DNA from: Ornithinimicrobium cerasi
Lineage (GTDB): Bacteria; Actinomycetota; Actinomycetes; Actinomycetales; Dermatophilaceae
Length of the DNA: 64,000 bases
Reading direction: 5' to 3'
Assembly: GCF_003702705.1 (NCBI RefSeq)
Contig: NZ_QZMN01000004.1
Span: 186,001-250,000 of the forward strand
The notes beneath the pieces are model-generated. The model was not told the DNA's origin. It did not search any database and saw only the letters and a program-made list of their open reading frames with translations. Below, in pieces: positions 16,665 through 25,479 of the stretch; within the stretch, counting starts at the first letter, position 1, and each line of letters starts with the position of its first letter. A program made the position numbers and the translations under genes.

Positions 16665-18082
16665 ACCCCAGGTATGACGTGCCCGTCCCCGGCGACCCCG
16701 ACGACGGCACCCTGATGCTCGAGGTGCGCGAGGCGCTGGACCGCGCCGCGCAGCTGCACGCCGAGCCGGACGTGGACGTCCACGAGCCGTGGTCGCTCGG
16801 GCGACGGCGTCGGGCGCGCAAGCGGGCCGGGGCCGCCCTGGTGGCCGGTGCGGCCACCGTCACGGCGCTCGCGGTGGGGTGGCAGGCCGGCCTGATGGGC
16901 GGGGCCACCGACCCCACGCCCACCGTGGCCGCGGTGCCCGACGGATACACGACGTTCGTGTTCGCGGCGCCGGGTGCCCCGGAGGTCGACGTGGACACCG
17001 TCAGCGCGCTCGACGTGCCGACCGCCGCGGAGCTCAGCGGGACCACCTGGGTGCTCACCGACGACCTGTGGGGCAGCGACCTGTCCGCGTCCCAGGTGGT
17101 GGCGGCGGACCCGGGCACCACGACGATCACCTTCGGCGGGGACCCCGGGTCCGGATGGGGGTTCTCCGCGGACGGCTGCGGGGGCGGGTGGGTCCAGGAG
17201 GACCTCTCGTTGTCCGCCGAGGGACGGTTCCCGCCCAGCGACCCGGTGAGCGACGACCAGGGGTGCCCGCAGGACGCCCAGGCGGCGGAGGACTTCTGGG
17301 CGGCCGCCCTGGGCGGGGGCGGATACCTGAGGGTGCTCGGGGACGACGACTGGTTGCTGGTGTCGGTCGTGGCCCCCACCGCGGGACCGGACGACGACGA
17401 GGGCCCCGGTGTGGTGACCGTCACGGCCAGCCCGACGGCGCCGGCGCCCACCGCCGAGCCCGCCCCGTCGGTCCCGTCGACGCCTGCGGAGCCGTCCCAG
17501 CCCCTGCCCACGCAGCCTCCGCCCTCGCCCGAGCCGTCGGCGTCCGCGCCGCCGGAGCCGCCGAGCGCCCCCACCGGCACGGTCGACCCGCCGGACGAGC
17601 CGGGCGCGACCGGCGGCGGGCTGCTGCCGGGCTTCGTGCCTGCCGGCTCCGCGACCACGAGCGCGGGCTTCCCGGGCGGAGGGGCGCTGTTCGCCCCCAC
17701 GGTCCGGGCGGGCGCCAACGACGGCTTCGACCGAGTGGTGGTGGATCTCACCGGCACGGGCGCGCCGACCTGGCGCGCGGCATACCCCCCGGAGCCCGTG
17801 CGGGACGGGTCGGGACTGCCCGCGGGGGTGGCCGGTGACGCCGTGCTCGAGGTGGTGATCACCGGCATGGCCTACCCCGAGCCGGGGGACCCGGTCTACG
17901 ACGGGGGCGACTTCGGGCTCGACACGCACGCTCTGGGCCTCGTCGTCGAGGTGATCCGGACGCCACCCTTCGAGGGTCAGCTGCAGCTGTTCGTCGGGAT
18001 GACCGGAGAGCCCCGGCCCTACCGGGTCTTCCTCCTGCAGGACCCGATGCGCCTCGTCGTGGACGTGCAGACCGCCCCCTGA
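16661..18082 (+). CDS. Membrane-anchored AMIN-like domain protein downstream of sigma factor
   Basis: A 473-residue protein. The cytoplasmic N-terminus of about 55 residues (acidic, then RRRRARKR) is followed by one transmembrane segment (AGAALVAGAATVTALAVGW). The extracellular part has a middle domain with Cys residues and tryptophan-rich strands, a Pro/Ser/Thr-rich linker of about 90 residues, and a C-terminal AMIN-like domain (GFDRVVVDLTGTGAPTWRAAY to YRVFLLQDPMRLVVDV). Its ATG overlaps the sigma gene stop. Topology and position suggest a sigma-factor regulator that senses the envelope, but no canonical zinc anti-sigma motif is seen. Confidence 0.8.
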   Translation: MNPRYDVPVPGDPDDGTLMLEVREALDRAAQLHAEPDVDVHEPWSLGRRRRARKRAGAALVAGAATVTALAVGWQAGLMGGATDPTPTVAAVPDGYTTFVFAAPGAPEVDVDTVSALDVPTAAELSGTTWVLTDDLWGSDLSASQVVAADPGTTTITFGGDPGSGWGFSADGCGGGWVQEDLSLSAEGRFPPSDPVSDDQGCPQDAQAAEDFWAAALGGGGYLRVLGDDDWLLVSVVAPTAGPDDDEGPGVVTVTASPTAPAPTAEPAPSVPSTPAEPSQPLPTQPPPSPEPSASAPPEPPSAPTGTVDPPDEPGATGGGLLPGFVPAGSATTSAGFPGGGALFAPTVRAGANDGFDRVVVDLTGTGAPTWRAAYPPEPVRDGSGLPAGVAGDAVLEVVITGMAYPEPGDPVYDGGDFGLDTHALGLVVEVIRTPPFEGQLQLFVGMTGEPRPYRVFLLQDPMRLVVDVQTAP

Positions 18083-18089
18083 GGCGGCC

Positions 18090-19055
18090 TCACCCCTCCT
18101 CCGGCGGCTCCTCGTGACCCTCCGCCTCGTCCCGTGCCGCCCGCTCCAGCAGGGGGGCGAGGTCGTAGACCGCGTCGTCGATGCCGGCGTGCAGGTCGCC
18201 GAGCTCGGCGTAGCGGCAGGGCATCGTCAGCATCGTGAAGTCGCCCGGCTCGCAGTCCGGCACCTCGTCCCAGCGCAGCGGGGCCGACACCCTTGCGTCG
18301 GGCGTGGCCCGCACCGAGTAGGCCGCGGCGATGGTGTGGTCGCGGGCGTTCTGGTTGAAGTCCACGAAGACCTTGCGCGGGTCCCGGTCCTTGCGCCACC
18401 AGGTCGTGGTCGCCTCCTCCGTGCGCCGCTCGACCTCCCGGGCGAAGGCCAGGGCCGCGCGACGCACGTCGCGGAACCCGTGCTCCGGGGCGATCCGCAC
18501 GTAGACGTGGATGCCCTTGGACCCGGTCGTCTTGGGCCAGCCCACGGCGCCCAGCTCGGCCAGGACCTCCTGTGCCACCCCGCAGACCCGCCGTACGGTG
18601 GCGAAGTCGCAGTCGTCCCCCGGGTCGAGGTCGATCCGCCACTCGTCGGGCTGCTCGACGTGCCCGCGCCGGCTGTTCCAGGGGTGGAACTCCACGCACG
18701 ACATCTGCACCGACCAGATCACCTGCGCCAGCTCGGTGACGCAGAGCTCGTCGGCGGTGCGGTTCCAGCGGGGGAAGGTGACGTGCACCGTCTCCATCCA
18801 GTCGGGGGCGCCCCGCGGCAGCCGCTTCTGGTGCACCCGCTCACCGGCGATGCCGTCGGGGAAGCGGTGCATCATGCACGGACGCTCCCGCAGGGCGGTG
18901 ACGATGCCGTCCCCCACGGAGAGGTAGTAGCGCGCCAGGTCGAGCTTGGTCAGGCCCAGGTCGGGGAAGTAGACCCGGTCGGGGTTGGAGATCCGCACCG
19001 ACCGACCCCCCACCTCGAGCTCGGTCGCGGGGCTGCTCCCTCGGCTGGTGGGCAT
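18090..19055 (-). CDS. LigD-type polymerase domain protein (end-joining primase-polymerase)
   Basis: A stand-alone 321-residue polymerase domain of the LigD/PolDom (archaeo-eukaryotic primase) family. Typical segments are ISNPDRVYFPDLGLTKLDLA, the metal-binding RIDLDPGDD, TGSKGIHVYVRI, VFVDFNQNARDHTIAAAYSVRA and the C-terminal PLRWDEV. In non-homologous end joining it fills gaps with ribonucleotides and works with Ku and a ligase. No ligase domain is fused and no Ku gene is in the window. The ATG lies three bases after the MFS exporter stop, so both share a transcript. Confidence 0.92.
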   Translation of the reverse strand: MPTSRGSSPATELEVGGRSVRISNPDRVYFPDLGLTKLDLARYYLSVGDGIVTALRERPCMMHRFPDGIAGERVHQKRLPRGAPDWMETVHVTFPRWNRTADELCVTELAQVIWSVQMSCVEFHPWNSRRGHVEQPDEWRIDLDPGDDCDFATVRRVCGVAQEVLAELGAVGWPKTTGSKGIHVYVRIAPEHGFRDVRRAALAFAREVERRTEEATTTWWRKDRDPRKVFVDFNQNARDHTIAAAYSVRATPDARVSAPLRWDEVPDCEPGDFTMLTMPCRYAELGDLHAGIDDAVYDLAPLLERAARDEAEGHEEPPEEG

Positions 19056-19058
19056 GGC

Positions 19059-20588
19059 TCAGCCTAGCGAGACCGCGGTCTGCCGTTCCGGACCACCGGG
19101 GCCCTGGGCCGGGGTGCCGTCGCCCGCCGTCGCGGGGGAGGGTGCCGCACCGGCGGTGGCGCGGACCCGGGTGGAGACGACGACGACGAGGACGGCGAGG
19201 ACGACACCCACCACCAGCGCGGCGCGGACCCCGCCGTCCAGGGCCTCGGCGGCCCCGGCGCTGTTCCCCAGCAGCGCACCCTCCCGCCAGGACAGGACCG
19301 CGATCGACAGAGCGGTGCCGGCGGCCGCCGCGACCTGCTGGACGGTGCCGAGCATGGCGCTGCCGTAGGGGTAGAGCGCGGGCGGCAGCGCGCCCAGGCC
19401 GCCGGTGAAGGCAGGGGTGAACATCAGCGCGAGCCCGACGCTGGCGGTGACGTGGAGGAGCAGGAACGCCCACCACGGGCCGATCACCGTCGCGACGACC
19501 ATCCCCGAGAGGGCCACGAGCAGGAGCAGGGCGCCGGGGACCACCAGCGGCCGGGAGCCGACGCGGTCGAACCAGCGACCGACCCTGGGCCCCATGAGTC
19601 CCATCGCGAGGCCGCCGGGCATCAGGAGCAGGCCGGCCTCGAGCACCGAGAGGCCGCGGACCTGCTGGAGGTAGAGCGGGAGCAGGATCATCACGCCCAT
19701 GAGCGCCATGAAGGCCAGCGAGGTGAGGGTGAGGGCGGCGGCATACTGCCCGTGCCGCAGCACCCGCAGGTCCAGCAGCGGGGACCCGGTGCCGCGCTGC
19801 AGCGAGAGCTGACGCCAGACGAAGAGGCCCAGACCGGCCGCCCCGACGGCGAGCGCGACCGGCGCCGGGACGAGCGGGGCCGAGCCGCTGGCCGCGCCAT
19901 CGCCACCGGCCTCCGCGAGCCCGTAGACGAGCGAGCCGAAGCCGACCGCGGTGAGCAGGACGCTGGGGACGTCCAGCCGGGGCCGGGCACCGGCGGGGTC
20001 GGGGACCGACGCCACGCGCAGGGCTCGCAGGCCGACGACGGTGATGAGGAGCGCGATGGGCAGCACGAGGCCGAAGAGCCAGCGCCAGCTCAGCCACTGC
20101 AGCACCACGCCGGAGACGGCCGGGCCCAGGGCGGGGGCGACGGAGATGACCAGGGTGACGTTGCCCATCACCCGGCCGCGGGCGTGCGGGGGGACGAGCG
20201 TGAGCAGCGTGGTCATGAGCAGGGGCATCATCACCGCGGTGCCGCTGGCCTGGACGACCCGCCCGAGGAGCAGGAACGGGAAGGAGGGCGCGACCACGCA
20301 GGCCGCCGTACCGGTGAGGAACAGGCCCATCGCCAGCCGGAAGGCAGCCCGGGTCCCCAGCCGCTGGAGCAGCCAGCCGGTGGTGGGGATGACCACGGCC
20401 AGGGTGAGCATGAAGCCGGTCGAGAGCCACTGCGCCGCGCGCTCGTCGATCTCCAGCGACGTCATCAGCTGGGGCAGGGCGTTGACGAGCACGGTCTCGT
20501 TGAGGATGACCACGAAGGCCGCCACGGTGAGCGTGCGGAGCACGGTGGTGGTGACGGGCGGCAGCGGTTCGCTCGCGGTGCGGGGCAT
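19059..20588 (-). CDS. MFS drug exporter, DHA2 family
   Basis: A 509-residue major facilitator transporter with about fourteen transmembrane segments (EmrB/QacA type). The family motifs are present: VLNETVLVNALPQL in helix 1, WLSTGFMLTLAVVIPTTGWL, the motif A-like loop LLQRLGTRAAFRLAMGLFLTGT and motif C-like GPAVSGVVLQWLSWRW. It would export hydrophobic drugs or metabolites by proton antiport. It is divergent from dnaG and is followed closely by the LigD polymerase gene. The substrate is unknown. Confidence 0.9.
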   Translation of the reverse strand: MPRTASEPLPPVTTTVLRTLTVAAFVVILNETVLVNALPQLMTSLEIDERAAQWLSTGFMLTLAVVIPTTGWLLQRLGTRAAFRLAMGLFLTGTAACVVAPSFPFLLLGRVVQASGTAVMMPLLMTTLLTLVPPHARGRVMGNVTLVISVAPALGPAVSGVVLQWLSWRWLFGLVLPIALLITVVGLRALRVASVPDPAGARPRLDVPSVLLTAVGFGSLVYGLAEAGGDGAASGSAPLVPAPVALAVGAAGLGLFVWRQLSLQRGTGSPLLDLRVLRHGQYAAALTLTSLAFMALMGVMILLPLYLQQVRGLSVLEAGLLLMPGGLAMGLMGPRVGRWFDRVGSRPLVVPGALLLLVALSGMVVATVIGPWWAFLLLHVTASVGLALMFTPAFTGGLGALPPALYPYGSAMLGTVQQVAAAAGTALSIAVLSWREGALLGNSAGAAEALDGGVRAALVVGVVLAVLVVVVSTRVRATAGAAPSPATAGDGTPAQGPGGPERQTAVSLG

Positions 20589-20695
20589 GGGAGGGGTGAC
20601 CTCGATCGTCGTCGGGACTCATCGGTGACCGGTCGCTCCGCTCGTCGTGGCGGCCGGCTGTGGGGGAAGTGCCCGAGGTCCAACACCGGCCGACC

Positions 20696-20701
20696 TAGAC
20701 T
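20696..20701 (+). promoter_or_regulatory. dnaG promoter -10 element (TAGACT)
   Basis: TAGACT, the same -10 hexamer as at glyS and cysM, lies 46 bases upstream of the dnaG GTG. Here a leader of about 40 bases with the strong site GAGGGAGG (20731-20738) follows, so this transcript is leadered. Confidence 0.5.
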
Positions 20702-20747
20702 CCTTCCCACAGACGACGACAGATTTCCGCGAGGGAGGTGCAGGCGC

Positions 20748-22679
20748 GTGGCGGGACGGATCCGGGCCGAGGACGTCCAGAGCGTCAAGGAGCGCGCCTC
20801 CCTCGAGGAGGTCGTCCGGGCCGCCGGGGTCAACCTGCGCGGAGGCGGGGTGGGGACCCTCAAGGGGCTGTGCCCCTTCCACGACGAGAAGACCCCGTCC
20901 TTCCAGGTGCGCCCGGCCGTCGGCTACTTCCACTGCTTCGGCTGCGGCGAGGGCGGAGACGTCATCGACTTCGTCACGCGGACCGACCACCTCACCTTCA
21001 CCGAGGCCGTGGAGCGGCTCGCGGACCAGCTGGGGATGACCCTGCGGTACGAGGAGAGCGGGCCGGGTGCACGCGACCAGGGGTCCCAGGTCCCGGCGGG
21101 ACAGCGGACCCGGCTGATGGAGGCGCACCGGGTGGCCGAGGAGCTCTACCACCAGGCGCTGCTGGAGAGCGCGGAGGGCCGGGCCGCCCGGGTCTTCCTC
21201 CACGAGAAGGGTTTCGACGGCGAGCACGCCCGGCAGTTCATGGTGGGCTACTCGCCGCAGGGCGGGCAGGTGCTGACGGACCACCTGCGGGGCAAGGGGT
21301 TCACCGACGACGAGCTGGTCGTCGCGGGCCTGGCGTCGCGGGGTTCCCGGGGGCTCTACGACCGGTTCCGCGGGCGGGTGATGTGGCCCATCCGCTCCAT
21401 CACGGGGGACACGGTCGGCTTCGGCGCCCGTCGCCTCTACGACGACGACAGGGTCGCCGCCAAGTATCTCAACACCGCCGAGACCCCGATCTACAAGAAG
21501 ACCGGGGTTCTCTACGGCCTCGACCTGGCCAAGAAGGCCATCTCGACGGAGCGCCGGGCGGTCGTGGTCGAGGGCTACACGGACGTGATGGCCGCCCACC
21601 TCTCCGGGGTCGGCACCGCAGTCGCCACCTGCGGGACGGCCTTCGGCACCGACCACATCTCGATCCTGCGCCGGATGCTGCGGGACGAGCCGGGGCGGGC
21701 ACCCGCCCGGGTGATCTTCACCTTCGACGGGGACGCCGCCGGGCAGAAGGCGGCGATGAAGGCGTTCGAGCAGGACCAGCGGTGGGCCGCGCAGAGCTTC
21801 GTCGCCGTGGCGTCCGAGGGCCAGGACCCCAACGACCTGTGGCTCCGGGAGGGCGGCGAGGCCGTGCGTGCCCTCGTCGACTCGGCCCAGCCGATGTTCG
21901 AGTTCGCCGTGCAGACCGTCCTTGCCCTCTATGACCTTGATCAGAACAGTCAACGAGCGGCAGCACTGTCCGAGGTGGCGCCGCTGCTAGCAAAGGTCCA
22001 GGACGAGTCGCTGATGGTGGAACTGGCGCGCTTCGCCTCCGACAGCATCGGGTATCTGGACACAAATGTGGTCCTCGGCGCGATTCGTCACGCCCGCAAG
22101 AACCCGCCTTCCCAGGCACTACGCACGCTTCAGAGGCAGCAACCCAGCAGTGAGCCCGACGGTGAGGAGCGGCATACCGAGCTGCCCCGGCCCGACCTGC
22201 GCGACCCCGTGCAGGTGGCTGAGCGCCAGCTGCTGCAGGTCGCCCTGCAGTACCCCCTCGCGATCTACCCGGGTGACATGGACGAGCTCGACCCCAGCCA
22301 CCTCCGTGCGCCGATGCACCAGGCCGTCTGGCACGCGCTGCGCGCGGTCGGCGGGGTCACCGCCGCGAACACCATGAGCGCGACCCGGTGGAACCAGGCC
22401 GTCCTCACCCAGACACCACCGCCGGTGCGCCCGCTCGTCCACGAGCTGGCCGTGGCACCCCTCCCGACCCGCCTCGACGCGGCGAGCGGGCTGCCGCCCG
22501 AGGTGTATGTCGACTCGCTCGTCATGCGCGTCCGGCTGGCCACCCTGGAGCACCGGATCGCCCAGACGCTCGGTCAGGCCCGTCGCACGCCGGACGGCAC
22601 GCCGGAGTCCCGCCGGCTCGGCGAGCACCTCATGCAGCTGCAGCGCGAGCACGCCACCCTCAAGGACAAGGTGACCTGA
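20748..22679 (+). CDS. dnaG: DNA primase
   Basis: Bacterial replicative primase of 643 residues that makes RNA primers at the fork with DnaB. Domain order: CHC2 zinc finger (CPFHDEKTPSF, then YFHCFGCGEGGDVIDF), the RNA polymerase core with the TOPRIM motifs VVVEGYTDVMAAHLSGV and TFDGDAAGQKA, and a C-terminal helicase-binding domain from about residue 480. The GTG start is set by GAGGGAGG nine bases upstream and by the immediate homology MAGRIRAEDV. The next gene begins four bases after its stop. Confidence 0.96.
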   Translation: MAGRIRAEDVQSVKERASLEEVVRAAGVNLRGGGVGTLKGLCPFHDEKTPSFQVRPAVGYFHCFGCGEGGDVIDFVTRTDHLTFTEAVERLADQLGMTLRYEESGPGARDQGSQVPAGQRTRLMEAHRVAEELYHQALLESAEGRAARVFLHEKGFDGEHARQFMVGYSPQGGQVLTDHLRGKGFTDDELVVAGLASRGSRGLYDRFRGRVMWPIRSITGDTVGFGARRLYDDDRVAAKYLNTAETPIYKKTGVLYGLDLAKKAISTERRAVVVEGYTDVMAAHLSGVGTAVATCGTAFGTDHISILRRMLRDEPGRAPARVIFTFDGDAAGQKAAMKAFEQDQRWAAQSFVAVASEGQDPNDLWLREGGEAVRALVDSAQPMFEFAVQTVLALYDLDQNSQRAAALSEVAPLLAKVQDESLMVELARFASDSIGYLDTNVVLGAIRHARKNPPSQALRTLQRQQPSSEPDGEERHTELPRPDLRDPVQVAERQLLQVALQYPLAIYPGDMDELDPSHLRAPMHQAVWHALRAVGGVTAANTMSATRWNQAVLTQTPPPVRPLVHELAVAPLPTRLDAASGLPPEVYVDSLVMRVRLATLEHRIAQTLGQARRTPDGTPESRRLGEHLMQLQREHATLKDKVT

Positions 22680-22682
22680 CCC

Positions 22683-23264
22683 ATGCCCCTCTTCCGCCGC
22701 CCCCGCCGCGTCATCGGCGTCGAGACCCCGCCCCCGACGACCAGGCCCCGGGACGTCCCGGCCTCCGCCCGCCTGCCCCTGGAACGGGGCGAGCAGCTGC
22801 TGGCCTCCGCCCAGGAGGACGCTGGCGGGCACTGGCTGCTGCTCACGAGCTGGCGCCTGGTCGAGCGGACCGATGACGGCCGCACCCTGCTGGAGCGCCC
22901 GTGGCACGAGGTCGACGCCGGCGTCTGGGACCCCGACACGTGGGTGCTGGGCGTCTCCTTCGTCGACGGGCTCGACGGCCGGCAGTGGGGCCTGCGGCTG
23001 CGGACGGGCCCGGGGATGGTGCCGGAGGTGCTGCGCGACCGGACGACGGCCAGCGTGGTCCTGGTGCGCGCCGTCGACCTGGGTCGCCCACGGACGGCCA
23101 GGGTGACGATCCGCACGGACCTGCGGACCCGGGACCTCGTCGAGCAGGTGATCCTCGGGCGGGGCGCCCGTCCCGACGACCGCGAGCTGTCCGCGCAGGT
23201 CCACCTGGCCCGCCAGGAGCTGCGGGGCCAGGTCGGCCTGGACCCGGCGTCCACGACAGACTGA
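22683..23264 (+). CDS. Hypothetical protein downstream of dnaG
   Basis: A 193-residue soluble protein without a family I recognise. No signal peptide or transmembrane segment is visible. The N-terminus is basic and proline-rich (about 25 residues); the middle resembles a PH-like or DUF-type beta domain, with alternating strands (GGHWLLLTSWRLVERT, RPWHEVDAGVWDPDTWVLGV). The C-terminal part is helical. It follows dnaG in the same transcript and is the last backbone gene before tRNA-Asn. Confidence 0.75.
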   Translation: MPLFRRPRRVIGVETPPPTTRPRDVPASARLPLERGEQLLASAQEDAGGHWLLLTSWRLVERTDDGRTLLERPWHEVDAGVWDPDTWVLGVSFVDGLDGRQWGLRLRTGPGMVPEVLRDRTTASVVLVRAVDLGRPRTARVTIRTDLRTRDLVEQVILGRGARPDDRELSAQVHLARQELRGQVGLDPASTTD

Positions 23265-23352
23265 GCTGGCCCCTCACCCGACCGGAGAGCGTGGCGTCCG
23301 GCGATTTCGGGAGGCGCCGCGCCCTTTGCTACAGTCTGTCCTCGCTGCACAT

Positions 23353-23425
23353 TCCCCTGTAGCTCAATTGGCAGAGCAGCCGGCTGTTAACCGGCAGGTT
23401 GTTGGTTCGAGTCCAACCGGGGGAG
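23353..23425 (+). tRNA. tRNA-Asn (GTT)
   Basis: A complete cloverleaf of 73 bases. The acceptor TCCCCTG pairs with CGGGGGA (one T-G pair), the anticodon loop holds GTT, and the T arm is GTTGG-TTCGAGT-CCAAC. CCA is not encoded. TACAGT near 23330 is a plausible -10. Its last 25 bases are part of the 26-bp repeat that bounds island 1. Confidence 0.95.
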
Positions 23426-23426
23426 C
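23401..23426 (+). repeat. attL of island 1 (3' end of tRNA-Asn)
   Basis: The T arm, acceptor 3' strand and one following base of tRNA-Asn. The same 26 bases occur at 32286-32311. Integration left the tRNA intact on this side. Confidence 0.85.
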
Positions 23427-23429
23427 ATC

Positions 23430-23480
23430 GAGAAGGGCCCTCTGAACTGCGGAAACGTCAGTTGGAGGGCCTCTCGCTTT
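23430..23480 (+). terminator. Terminator of tRNA-Asn
   Basis: Long imperfect hairpin with arms GAGAAGGGCCCTC...GAACTG and CAGTT...GAGGGCCTCTC, followed by GCTTTT. A related hairpin follows the right-hand tRNA fragment at 32322-32356. Confidence 0.65.
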
Positions 23481-23581
23481 TCCAGTGCAGCGACTATGCA
23501 TCGTTCGCCGTTGGTTGCTCCCGCATGAGAGGCGCAGCCAAGTGCCCTTCTCGTTGCATTCACTCGGCCATCCGCCGTCAG

Positions 23582-23995
23582 ATGAGCCGGCAGCTACGGC
23601 CGCCGGCTCTGGACGAGCTCGGGCTGGTCGGTGCGCTCGAAGAGGTCGTCGAGAGCCTTGGCCTCGACTGCGCGGTGGTCAGCCAGGACCTCGGTGTGCT
23701 TCCTCCCGGACCCGAGGCCGCCGCATACCGGATCGGGCGCGAAGCACTCACCAACGTCGCCCGCCACTCCGGATGCACTTCGGCGCAGCTGACGATCGCG
23801 CGACACAGCGACAGTGTGCAGCTCGAGGTGCGTGACCACGGTGCCGGGCGCAGCGGCCCAGCCGGAGTGGGGACGGTGTCCATGCGGGAGCGGGCACACG
23901 AGCTCGGCGGGTCGCTCTCCATCGAGGACACCGACGGCGGAGGGACCACCGTCCGCGCTTGGCTTCCCCTGCCCGCGCAGAGAGGGATCCGATGA
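23582..23995 (+). pseudogene. Truncated NarL-type histidine kinase (C-terminal ATPase part)
   Basis: Only the end of a two-component sensor kinase remains. Recognisable are LRPPALDELGLVGAL (end of the HisKA_3 helical domain), the N box REALTNVARHSG and the G box DHGAGRSGPAG...GTVSMRERAHELGG. No input domain, membrane segment or phospho-accepting His is present; these would have to lie in the space taken by the tRNA and its terminator. The reading frame is open upstream to about 23399 but resembles nothing. The stop overlaps the response regulator start, so the original operon order is kept. It could at most bind ATP. Confidence 0.8.
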
Positions 23996-24642
23996 GCCCG
24001 ATCCGGGTCGTGCTCGTCGACGACCACCCCATGTTCCGCGAGGGTGTGCGCTTCACGCTCCAACGATCCAGCGACATCGAGGTCGTCGCCGAGGCGGCAG
24101 ACGGAGCCGCCGCCATCGCTGCCGTCGCCGACACCGCCCCGGACGTCGTCCTCATGGATCTCGCGATGCCAGGGATCGGCGGCCTCGAAGCGATCACGAG
24201 GATCCTCCACAACCACCCGGGCGTCGCCGTCCTCGTCCTGACCATGTCCGAACAGGACACCGCGCTCTTCGCCGCGCTGCGGGCCGGGGCACGCGGATAC
24301 CTCGTCAAAGGTGCACCCGGCGAGGAGATCGTCTCCGCGATCCGCTCCGTCGCCGCAGGCCACGTCCTGATCGGCGCGCCCGTCGCAGCCCGCACCCTCG
24401 AGGTCCTCACCGACCCCGGCCCGCCCGGGTCCGCGGACCCAGAGCACGACTACGGACTCACCCAGCGAGAGCATGAGGTACTCGCACTCCTCGCCCGCGG
24501 CATGACCAACCAACAGATCGCCGACAGACTCGTCATCTCACCAATCACCGCCCGCAACCACGTCAGCAACATCCTGACCAAACTCCAGGTACGCAGCCGC
24601 CGCGACGTGATCCGTCGCTTCGGACGCCATGAAGAACCCTGA
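23992..24642 (+). CDS. NarL/FixJ-family response regulator
   Basis: An intact 216-residue response regulator. Receiver residues are VLVDDHPMFREGV (acidic pair), the phospho-acceptor Asp in VVLMDLAMPGIGG and the Lys in GYLVKGA. The C-terminal LuxR-type helix-turn-helix is LTQREHEVLALLARGMTNQQ through ISPITARNHVSNIL. Its ATG overlaps the stop of the truncated kinase. Without the kinase it may be orphaned, respond to another kinase, or be constitutively weak. Confidence 0.92.
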   Translation: MSPIRVVLVDDHPMFREGVRFTLQRSSDIEVVAEAADGAAAIAAVADTAPDVVLMDLAMPGIGGLEAITRILHNHPGVAVLVLTMSEQDTALFAALRAGARGYLVKGAPGEEIVSAIRSVAAGHVLIGAPVAARTLEVLTDPGPPGSADPEHDYGLTQREHEVLALLARGMTNQQIADRLVISPITARNHVSNILTKLQVRSRRDVIRRFGRHEEP

Positions 24643-24776
24643 GCACAGGCCCATGCCTTCAGCGCAAACAAGGACCGACCAGCGCACAGGCGTTACGTGA
24701 GTCCTTTCGCCGGCAGTTGACCACGTGGTCTGTGGTTCCGCATCGCTCAACAGTCAGGGACGTCCCGCACTTGCTC

Positions 24777-25292
24777 TCACGGTGACCTCCGCGACCGCAA
24801 GGGCACGAACCGTGGAGTGCGGTCGGCATAGTCGGCGTATCCCTCGAATCGCTCCGCCAGGCGTGTTTCCTCCCATCGTGCTTTCACGTTCAGGAGCAGG
24901 ACCAGCGCTGCCAGGGTGAGGAGCCGGAGCCCGCTTCCGGCCGCCACCGTGATTGCGGCCATCATGAGCAACAACCCGCTGTAGATGGGGTGCCGTACGT
25001 ACCGGTAGAGGCCGCCCGTACGCAGCTGGGCGTGGGCGTTCGGCAACGGCGTGGCCGTCAGACCTCGGCCAAGTCCCGTCGCGCCGATCACCATCACGGT
25101 CAGGCCCAGGACGGCGGCCGCGCTGCAGGCAACGGTGAGCGCAGCGGGCACCGGCCAGTCATCGCCCTTTGGGAGCACCACGAGGATACCGATGAGCACG
25201 AACTGGCCCACGACCATGAGCCGCGCGGTCCTGACCTGACCAGAGGACGTGCTGCCTTCGTGCCCAGCAGCGGATTCTGTGGGTGGGCTCAT
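24777..25292 (-). CDS. Membrane methyltransferase, isoprenylcysteine/phospholipid methyltransferase type
   Basis: A 171-residue membrane protein with about four hydrophobic segments. The family signature is present: TGGLYRYVRHPIYSGLLLMM (about residues 91-110) and the C-terminal ARWEETRLAERFEGYADY, both typical of ICMT/PEMT-type enzymes that use S-adenosylmethionine. The true acceptor in bacteria is generally unknown. The ATG was chosen from MSPPTES, after which the hydrophilic lead ends at the first membrane segment. The flanks (24643-24776 and 25293-25479) show no genes I can support. Confidence 0.82.
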   Translation of the reverse strand: MSPPTESAAGHEGSTSSGQVRTARLMVVGQFVLIGILVVLPKGDDWPVPAALTVACSAAAVLGLTVMVIGATGLGRGLTATPLPNAHAQLRTGGLYRYVRHPIYSGLLLMMAAITVAAGSGLRLLTLAALVLLLNVKARWEETRLAERFEGYADYADRTPRFVPLRSRRSP

Positions 25293-25479
25293 CTGATCGG
25301 CTTCCTTCACGGGAAGAGTGGAGCCAACGAGTGGTGAGATGCCGAGGTTGACAGCGCGTCGACGAGCCCCATCATCCTTGGTCCTCGCGGCCGAGCACGT
25401 CGCAGTGATAGACGCGGCGCGCAGTGCTGCGGAGTAGGACGTCGTGCACGCCGCGGGCAGCGGGCACCTGGGCCCGTGG

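Noticed and set aside
19452-20747. Upstream extension of dnaG by over 400 codons
   Set aside because: It is antisense to the MFS exporter; the GTG at 20748 with GAGGGAGG and homology from MAGRIR is the real start.
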